Shown: one piece after another, positions 43,654 through 48,717 of the stretch | How the letters are laid out: every line of letters starts with the position of its first letter | Numbering within the stretch: the stretch's first letter is position 1 | Made by a program: the position numbers and the translations under genes | The notes under the pieces: model-generated | What the model was told of the DNA's origin: nothing | The model's database searches: none | What the model saw: only the letters and a program-made list of their open reading frames with translations | NCBI RefSeq assembly: GCF_009720825.1 | Contig: NZ_WNKY01000046.1 | Span: 1 to 48,717, forward strand | DNA from: Duganella radicis | Lineage (GTDB): Bacteria > Pseudomonadota > Gammaproteobacteria > Burkholderiales > Burkholderiaceae_D | Length of the DNA stretch: 48,717 nucleotides | Direction of reading: 5' to 3'

Positions 43654-44799
43654 TCAAGCGAAGAGTTCACCTTGCACCGGGTGTGGCGTGCGCGCCATGC
43701 CGGGCGGTTCCAGCGTGCTGGCGCGCACGCCGAGCAGGCGCAGCTTGCGTTGCAGCGGCACCCGTTTCAGGCATTCGCGCGCCGCTTGCAGGATGGCGGC
43801 CGCGTCGGCCACCGGCAGCGGCAAGGTGACGTTGCGGCTGACGATCTGGAAATCGTCGTAGCGCAGCTTGATGCTGATGGTGCGGCTGACGTAGCCCTTG
43901 CGCCGGAGGTCGTCCGCCAGCCGGTCGCACAGCGTGGTCAGGATGCCGGACAGGGTCTCGCGGTCCTGGCGCGCGTGCAGGTCGCGTTCGAAGGTGGTTT
44001 CGCGCGAGATCGATTTGCTTTCGCGGCTGGTGGAAAGGCCGCGCTCGTCGATGCCGCGCGCGGCGCGCGCCAGCCAGGCCGCGTAATGGGCGCCGAAATA
44101 ATCCTGCAACAGGCCGGCGTCGGTGTGCGCCAGTTGGCCGATGGTCTCGATGCCCAGCGACGCCAGCTTGGCGGTGGCCTTGGGGCCGATGCCGTTCACC
44201 TTGCGCACATTGAGCGGCCAGATGCGCGCGGGAATATCGTCGAAGCCCAGCACGGTCAGGCCGTTCGGTTTTTCCAGGTCGGAGCAGATTTTCGACAGCA
44301 GCTTGTTGGGCGTGACGCCGATCGAGCAGGTCAGGCCGGTGGCTTCCTGCACCGCCTGCTTGATGCGGGCCGCCAGCGCGCGCGTCTCGCCTGCCACGTG
44401 GGTCAGGTCGACAAAGATTTCATCGATGCCGCGGTCCTCGATATCGGGCGCGATGGACGCCACCGCCTCCTTGAACAGGCGCGAGTAATGGCGGTAGGCG
44501 TCGAAGGTGGCCGGCAGCAGGATGGCGTCCGGCGCCAGCTTGGCCGCCTTCATCATGCCCATGGCCGAGCCGACGCCAAAGGCGCGCGCCTCGTAGGTGG
44601 CGGTGGTGATCACGCCCCGGCCGACGTAGTCGCGCAGGCGCTTGAACACCAGCGTGCCGTCGGCGCGCTGCTCGGGCGCGTTGCCGCGTCCGCCGATCAC
44701 CACCGGCTGGCCGCGCAGCTGCGGATAGCGCAACAGCTCGACCGATGCGAAAAACGCATCCATGTCAATGTGGGCAATGCGGCGGTCGGCGTCAGCCAT
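43654..44799 (-). CDS. dinB: DNA polymerase IV
   Basis: 381 residues from the ATG at 44799, an upstream in-frame Met being ignored because it lies beyond the LexA box. Y-family motifs: HIDMDAFFASVELLRYPQLR (first catalytic Asp), GRGVITTATYEARAFGV, DRGIDEIFVDLT (second Asp-Glu pair) and GLTCSIGVTPNKLLSK. A helix-hairpin-helix follows (VRKVNGIGPKATAKL), and the C-terminal little finger ends in GELFA, where a beta-clamp-binding peptide is expected. It is an error-prone translesion polymerase. A LexA box sits 15 bp before the start. Confidence 0.96.
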   Translation of the reverse strand: MADADRRIAHIDMDAFFASVELLRYPQLRGQPVVIGGRGNAPEQRADGTLVFKRLRDYVGRGVITTATYEARAFGVGSAMGMMKAAKLAPDAILLPATFDAYRHYSRLFKEAVASIAPDIEDRGIDEIFVDLTHVAGETRALAARIKQAVQEATGLTCSIGVTPNKLLSKICSDLEKPNGLTVLGFDDIPARIWPLNVRKVNGIGPKATAKLASLGIETIGQLAHTDAGLLQDYFGAHYAAWLARAARGIDERGLSTSRESKSISRETTFERDLHARQDRETLSGILTTLCDRLADDLRRKGYVSRTISIKLRYDDFQIVSRNVTLPLPVADAAAILQAARECLKRVPLQRKLRLLGVRASTLEPPGMARTPHPVQGELFA

Positions 44800-44813
44800 G
44801 ATGCAAAACGATA

Positions 44814-44829
44814 CTGTAAATAAACACAG
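44814..44829. promoter_or_regulatory. LexA box upstream of dinB
   Basis: CTGTAAATAAACACAG fits CTG-N10-CAG with an A/T-rich core. It lies 15 bp before dinB and 51 bp before the divergent solute-binding-protein gene. Confidence 0.85.
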
Positions 44830-44879
44830 TATCCATCGAAAGCCACCGACATGCAAGTTTCCGATGCTACACTCGGTGC

Positions 44880-45713
44880 ATGACCAAACGCACCGTTTTG
44901 CTCGCCCTGTGCCTGCCGCTCGCCTGTGCCCAGGCGGCGGCGACGGACAGCGCTTGCCCGCCCGCCACGGTCGGCGTCAGCGATCTGGGCTATTCCTCCT
45001 ATCAGGATGGCGACGTCATCCGCGGCATCAGCATCGATGTGGTGGAGGAATTGCAACGGCGCAGCGGCTGCAAGCTGAGCGTGCTCTGGTATCCGCGCAG
45101 CCGGCTGTACGCGCAGTTCTTCAGCGGCCAACTGGGCCTCACGGGCGCCTCGCTGCGCACGCCCGAGCGCGACCGCTACGGCACCTTGCTGCCCTACACC
45201 TACTCCCGGTTTGAACTGGTCCTGCTCAACAGGGAGGCTGGCAAATTCCACAGCCTGGCCGAGTTTGTCGAGCGCAGCACGGCGCGCCTGAACGTCATTC
45301 GCGGCATTTTCTACAACGCGGCCATCCAGGCGCAATTCGATCGCCTGCAACAACAAGGGCGGCTGGAATACGTCAATGATTTTGGCGTGGTGTTCCGTAA
45401 AATCCTGGCCGGCCGCGCCGAAGGCACGCTGGCGCCGCTCACCATCCATATGCAGAACCAGCGCCAGTTCGGCCTGGTCGGCCAGATGAGCGCCACCACC
45501 GTGGCGGAAGCGCCGCGCACCCTGCTGGGCCTGTATGTCTCCAACAAGGTGCCGCCCGAGGTGCTGCAACGCTACGCCAACGCGCTGCGCTCCATCGTGG
45601 CCGACGGCAGCATACAGAAATTCTACGAGCACTATCTGGACGCCGACGCCATGCAGCGGCTGTACCTGGACGGCCCGCGCGAGATCCTCGACGCGCTGCC
45701 GCCGCCCCGCTAG
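44880..45713 (+). CDS. Periplasmic solute-binding protein (amino-acid ABC family 3 type)
   Basis: 277 residues with a signal peptide ending near AQAAA. The fold pattern is SBP_bac_3: VGVSDLGYSSYQDGDVIRGI, IDVVEELQRRSGCKL, GASLRTPERDRYG and a C-terminal FYEHYLDADAM. There is no adjacent ABC permease or ATPase, so it may serve as a sensor or an orphan binding protein, as is common in Oxalobacteraceae. A -10-like TACACT lies 11 bp before the ATG. It is divergent from dinB and convergent with the MmyB-type gene, overlapping by 4 bp. Confidence 0.85.
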   Translation: MTKRTVLLALCLPLACAQAAATDSACPPATVGVSDLGYSSYQDGDVIRGISIDVVEELQRRSGCKLSVLWYPRSRLYAQFFSGQLGLTGASLRTPERDRYGTLLPYTYSRFELVLLNREAGKFHSLAEFVERSTARLNVIRGIFYNAAIQAQFDRLQQQGRLEYVNDFGVVFRKILAGRAEGTLAPLTIHMQNQRQFGLVGQMSATTVAEAPRTLLGLYVSNKVPPEVLQRYANALRSIVADGSIQKFYEHYLDADAMQRLYLDGPREILDALPPPR

Positions 45714-46528
45714 CGCCGCCTGAACCAGTTGGCGCTGGCGTCGTCGGCCGGGAAGAAAGTTTCCACCCGCAGTTCGTGCACGGTGACGTCGTGCGGCGTG
45801 CCCAGCGTGGCGATGGCGGTGAACAGATTGAGCTCGACATCGTCCTTGCGCAGGGTCATCGGCAGGAAGGGCAAGGCGCGCCGGTCGAGATTGGGCAGGC
45901 GCGCCATGTCGGCCACACCGGGCAGCGCCAGCAGATCGCTCAGCAGCAGGGTGGCCTCGCTGCCGGGGCCGTCGCTCATGGCTTCGCGCTGTATCCACAG
46001 CAGCAGGTCGGCGCTGACTTCTTCCCAGTTGGGCAGGTAGCGGCGCAGGCCGTTCGGGTCCAGCGTCTGGCGGATCACGTTGAGCGAGCCGTCGGTGGGA
46101 AACTGTACTTCCGGCGGCAGGCCGTGCAGCCAGCGCAGCATGTGGGCGGCCGGTTCGTTCAGCATCAACAGATTCCACAGGCGGTCCACCACCAGCGCCG
46201 GATAGGGCGCCTGCTGCGCCAGCATGAATTCCAATGCCTGGCGCACCGCGCTCAATTCCGGATCGGACAGATCGCGTTCCTGGTAGGCCGGCGCGTAGCC
46301 GGCCGCCAGCAGCATGGCGTTACGTTGTCGCAAGGGCACCTCCAGCACCATGCCCAGCCTGAGGATCAATTCCTTGCTTGGCTGCGAGCGGCCGCTTTCC
46401 AGAAAGCTGATGTGGCGCTGCGAGATGTCGCTCTCGGTCGACAGCTTCAACTGGCTGTAGCCGCGCTTGCCGCGCCAGTACTTCAGGGCGGCGGCGAAGT
46501 CGCTGAAGTACTGGTCGCGTGGGCTCAT
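45710..46528 (-). CDS. XRE family regulator with MmyB-like ligand domain
   Basis: 272 residues. An N-terminal HTH (residues 10-68: YSQLKLSTESDISQRHISFL, ESGRSQPSKELI) is followed by the MmyB-type PAS-like domain (VVDRLWNLLMLNEPAAHMLR, NVIRQTLDPNGLRRYLPNW, PNLDRRALPFLPMTLR), which binds fatty-acid-like ligands in characterised relatives. It probably regulates the SnoaL-like gene just upstream on the same strand or an oxidoreductase elsewhere. Confidence 0.9.
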   Translation of the reverse strand: MSPRDQYFSDFAAALKYWRGKRGYSQLKLSTESDISQRHISFLESGRSQPSKELILRLGMVLEVPLRQRNAMLLAAGYAPAYQERDLSDPELSAVRQALEFMLAQQAPYPALVVDRLWNLLMLNEPAAHMLRWLHGLPPEVQFPTDGSLNVIRQTLDPNGLRRYLPNWEEVSADLLLWIQREAMSDGPGSEATLLLSDLLALPGVADMARLPNLDRRALPFLPMTLRKDDVELNLFTAIATLGTPHDVTVHELRVETFFPADDASANWFRRR

Positions 46529-46561
46529 GGCGTCTCCGGATGGATGGGATGGCGTAATCTA

Positions 46562-46918
46562 TCACGCCGCGTTGAGGAAGCCGGTCACGCTGGCCAGGCG
46601 GCCGTCGGCGGCCACGCGCGCCACGTCGGTGCCGTTGGCGACCGGCTGGCCGTCGGGACCGGACAGCGTCCACGAGAAGCGCACCACGTCGTTGTGGCCG
46701 TCCGGCGTGCCGTCCAGCGCGAAGCGGTGGCCGGGGAAGTGGCTTTGGGCGCCGGCGATCATGGCGTCGATGCCGTCGTGACCGGCGCCGCGCATCATCG
46801 GATCGAGGTAGTCGGCGTCGAGGCTGAAGATGCGGGCCACCAATGCGCGGCGGGCGGCGGCGTCGCGTTCGTTCCAGACGGCCAGGTATTGGGTGGCGAT
46901 ATTGGCGGGGTTGCTCAT
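46562..46918 (-). CDS. SnoaL-like/nuclear transport factor 2-fold protein
   Basis: 118 residues. The NTF2-like pattern is IATQYLAVWNERDAAARRAL, YLDPMMRGAGHDGIDAMI, FSWTLSGPDGQPVANGTDVA. AAGGAG is 7 nt before the ATG. Such proteins are polyketide-cyclase-like or small-molecule-binding folds; no substrate can be given. It may be co-transcribed with the MmyB-type regulator that follows after a 33-bp gap. Confidence 0.85.
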   Translation of the reverse strand: MSNPANIATQYLAVWNERDAAARRALVARIFSLDADYLDPMMRGAGHDGIDAMIAGAQSHFPGHRFALDGTPDGHNDVVRFSWTLSGPDGQPVANGTDVARVAADGRLASVTGFLNAA

Positions 46919-46983
46919 GATGATCTCCTTTGAGTGAGGTGGTTAGGAAGCCTCATTGTGCGGAGATCGTTCAGCGGCGGCGA

Positions 46984-48255
46984 TTACGTCCCAGGTAATC
47001 GCCGCACCGCCGTCACCACCAGCAGCGCGCCGGCCAGCAGGCTGGCGGCGATCAGGTAGATGCCGCTGGCCGTGCTGCCGGTGGCGTCGCGCACCGCGCC
47101 CACCAGATACGGCGCCACGAAGCCGGCCAGGTTGCCGATCGAGTTGATCATGGCGATGCCGGCCGCCGCCGCCGTGCCGCCCAGCAGCGCGGTCGGCAAG
47201 CTCCAGAAAATCGGGAAGGTGCTGAGGATGCCGGCCGTGGCCACGCTCAGCGCCGCCAGCGCGAGCGCGGTGTGGTCGCTGTAAATGGTGGCGGCCACCA
47301 GGCCCAGCGCGCCGGCCAGCGCGGCGCCGGCGGTGTGCCAGCGGCGCTCGCCCGTGCGGTCCGAGTGGCGCGCGGCCAGCACCATGGTGACCGCCGCCAC
47401 CAGGTAAGGCACGGCCGACAACAGGCCAATATCGAACACATCCTTCACGCCGCTGTTCTTGATCAGTTGCGGCAGCCAGAAGCTCACGCCATACAAGCCC
47501 ATCACGCACAGGAAGTACACCAGCGCCAGCAGCCACACCTTGGCGCTGCGGAACAGCCGCGCCAGCGGCAGGTGTTGTTGCCGGGTGCGGTCGGCGGCGA
47601 TCTCGCGCTCCAGCGCCAGCTTGTCCTGCTCGCTGAGCCAGCTGGCGGCGCGGATGCCGTCGTCGAGATAGAACAGGGTCCACACGCCGATCAGCACCGA
47701 GGGCAAGCCTTCCAGCAGGAACAGCCACTGCCAGCCGTTCCAGCCGTTGACGCCGGCGAACGCTTTCATGATCCAGCCGGACAAGGGCCCGCCCACCACG
47801 CCGGCCACCGCCACGCCGCTCATGAACACTGCCACCATGCGCGCACGGCGCGCGGCCGGATACCAGTAGGTCAGGTACAGGATGATGCCGGGGAAGAAGC
47901 CTGCTTCGGCCACACCCAGCAGGAAGCGCAGCACGTAGAAGGTGGCGGCGCTGCTGGTGAACATCAGCGCCGAGGAAATCAGTCCCCAGCTGATCATGAT
48001 GCGGGCGATCCAGATGCGCGCGCCGGCGCGCGTCATCAACAGGTTCGAGGGCACCTCGAAAATGAAGTAGCCGATGAAGAAGATGCCGGCGCCGATGCCA
48101 TAGACCGCATCGCTGAATTGCAGGTCGGCCTGCATCTGCAATTTGGCGAAGCCGACGTTGACGCGGTCCAGATAGGCCGCCACGAAGCACAGGAACAGGA
48201 AAGGCATCAGCCGCCAGCTGACGCGTTTGTACAGACCATCAAGATTGTTATTCAT
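46984..48255 (-). CDS. MFS transporter of the anion:cation symporter (ACS) family
   Basis: 423 residues with about 12 membrane segments. ACS-type signatures: VAAYLDRVNVGFAKLQM in helix 1, GYFIFEVPSNLLMTRAGAR after helix 2, and RFLLGVAEAGFFPGIILYLT with YWYPAARRARMVA. Relatives carry organic acids such as hexuronates, tartrate, phthalate or 4-hydroxyphenylacetate. No catabolic gene is adjacent, so the substrate is open; uptake of uronates is conceivable given the locus at 8-15 kb. Confidence 0.92.
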   Translation of the reverse strand: MNNNLDGLYKRVSWRLMPFLFLCFVAAYLDRVNVGFAKLQMQADLQFSDAVYGIGAGIFFIGYFIFEVPSNLLMTRAGARIWIARIMISWGLISSALMFTSSAATFYVLRFLLGVAEAGFFPGIILYLTYWYPAARRARMVAVFMSGVAVAGVVGGPLSGWIMKAFAGVNGWNGWQWLFLLEGLPSVLIGVWTLFYLDDGIRAASWLSEQDKLALEREIAADRTRQQHLPLARLFRSAKVWLLALVYFLCVMGLYGVSFWLPQLIKNSGVKDVFDIGLLSAVPYLVAAVTMVLAARHSDRTGERRWHTAGAALAGALGLVAATIYSDHTALALAALSVATAGILSTFPIFWSLPTALLGGTAAAAGIAMINSIGNLAGFVAPYLVGAVRDATGSTASGIYLIAASLLAGALLVVTAVRRLPGT

Positions 48256-48284
48256 GGAATTTTCTAAATTATTTTCAAAAACCC

Positions 48285-48312
48285 TTGCGGAAGTGAATCA
48301 GCCTCCTATAGA
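48285..48312 (+). promoter_or_regulatory. Promoter of the tRNA-Val/tRNA-Asp operon
   Basis: TTGCGG at 48285-48290, then 16 bp, then TATAGA at 48307-48312. The transcript would start about 50 bp before tRNA-Val. Confidence 0.7.
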
Positions 48313-48369
48313 ATACGGCCTCGTTCAGCAGTTGTCGCAGTAAAATGAAACAACGCTGATAAGTTTTCT

Positions 48370-48445
48370 GGGTGCTTAGCTCAGTTGGTAGAGCGGCGCC
48401 CTTACAAGGCGTAGGTCGGGAGTTCGACCCTCTCAGCACCCACCA
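48370..48445 (+). tRNA. tRNA-Val (anticodon TAC)
   Basis: Full cloverleaf: GGGTGCT pairs with AGCACCC, the D arm is intact, anticodon loop CTTACAA (TAC), T arm GTTCGAC, encoded CCA. First gene of a two-tRNA unit. Confidence 0.97.
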
Positions 48446-48466
48446 GACAACTTATAAAAACGAATT

Positions 48467-48543
48467 GGAGCGGTAGTTCAGTTGGTTAGAATACCGGCCT
48501 GTCACGCCGGGGGTCGCGGGTTCGAGCCCCGTCCGCTCCGCCA
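48467..48543 (+). tRNA. tRNA-Asp (anticodon GTC)
   Basis: GGAGCGG pairs with CCGCTCC, anticodon loop CTGTCAC (GTC), T loop GTTCGAG, discriminator G, encoded CCA. It lies 21 bp after tRNA-Val and is followed by a terminator. Confidence 0.97.
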
Positions 48544-48550
48544 ATATTCC

Positions 48551-48584
48551 GAAAAAGGCCCGATGTTCGCATCGGGCCTTTTTC
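48551..48584 (+). terminator. Terminator of the tRNA operon
   Basis: A 15-bp stem, GAAAAAGGCCCGATG with its complement, around TTCG, with the T run inside the descending arm. Confidence 0.9.
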
Positions 48585-48589
48585 ATTTC

Positions 48590-48717
48590 TGTGACCCGTC
48601 CTGGGTTAAGTTGTCATTTCCCGCCTTTTCTTAGGAGAGCGAGATGGGAACTGGACGAAAGCGGACTCAAGGCGACTACACCCTGACTTTTAAGCAGGGG
48701 GTGGTCGATGCAGTGGA
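48590..48717 (+). mobile_element. Left end of an IS3-type insertion sequence
   Basis: The segment from about 48590 (TGTGACCCGTCCTGGG...) has the look of an IS3-group terminal inverted repeat and leader; it is directly followed by a transposase start. The right end lies outside the window, so target duplication cannot be checked. It sits just downstream of the tRNA-Asp terminator. Confidence 0.6.
48644..48717 (+). CDS. IS3-family transposase OrfA-like, first 24 codons
   Basis: The ATG at 48644 has TAGGAGAG 6-7 nt upstream. MGTGRKRTQGDYTLTFKQGV is typical of the N-terminus of the HTH subunit of IS3-group transposases. It runs off the right edge. Confidence 0.7.
   Translation, partial: MGTGRKRTQGDYTLTFKQGVVDAV

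Overview
The window is high-GC DNA with the gene families and codon choice of a betaproteobacterium. Oxalobacteraceae (Massilia/Duganella/Rugamonas type) is the best guess, inferred from czcI/czcC, the ssb-uvrA arrangement, GTP-type PEP carboxykinase, rdgC, DUF3016 and a DUF885 metallopeptidase. No rRNA is present to prove this.

Layout. 1-755: the start of a czc metal-efflux operon (czcI, then czcC running off the left edge), minus strand. 926-5331: a PAP2-type phosphatase lipoprotein with autotransporter-type repeats, an unknown membrane protein, and a divergent GlxA-type regulator/SDR pair. 5354-7590: a long imperfect inverted repeat and a sedolisin (S53) lipoprotein. 7756-15371: a plant cell-wall/uronic-acid locus. 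On the minus strand it holds a truncated glycosidase joined out of frame to the 3' third of glucarate dehydratase, a GH115 alpha-glucuronidase, uronate dehydrogenase and a rhamnogalacturonan-acetylesterase-like enzyme. Two tandem GntR regulators face the other way. The chemistry is release of (methyl)glucuronate from xylan, oxidation to an aldarate, then dehydration, but the dehydratase copy is broken here. 15456-16887: a DUF3016 protein and a cysteine hydrolase, with a short decayed copy of the hydrolase upstream. 17053-18972: a hipB-like gene with a repeat-expanded C-terminus, followed by a hipA broken by a frameshift and an internal deletion, with a cluster of palindromic operators in front. 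19191-24568: ssb and uvrA divergent around a LexA box, then an AraC regulator and an unknown protein in the uvrA direction. 24516-32005: DUF885 peptidase, aldehyde dehydrogenase, a TetR regulator with a tiny membrane-protein gene and two matching palindromes, pckG, and a D-2-hydroxyacid dehydrogenase. 32002-33362: an unknown protein and a short asparaginase-like protein.

33367-42528 is the most unusual part. Two adjacent minus-strand genes (753 and about 2271 aa) are built almost entirely of an octapeptide of the form L-[ST/G]-[ST]-x-Q-[IVL]-x-A. In the larger protein the octads form a second-order repeat of 27 octads, closed by a variable loop. Four consecutive blocks keep exactly 27 units. 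The large protein ends in a calcium-loop domain like those of type I-secreted proteins; the small one does not, but both share a short C-terminal motif. I recognise no described family for the octad array.

42685-48717: rdgC, dinB with a LexA box, a periplasmic solute-binding protein, an MmyB-type XRE regulator, a SnoaL-like protein and an MFS transporter. After these come a tRNA-Val/tRNA-Asp pair with promoter and terminator, and the left end of an IS3-type insertion sequence at the edge.
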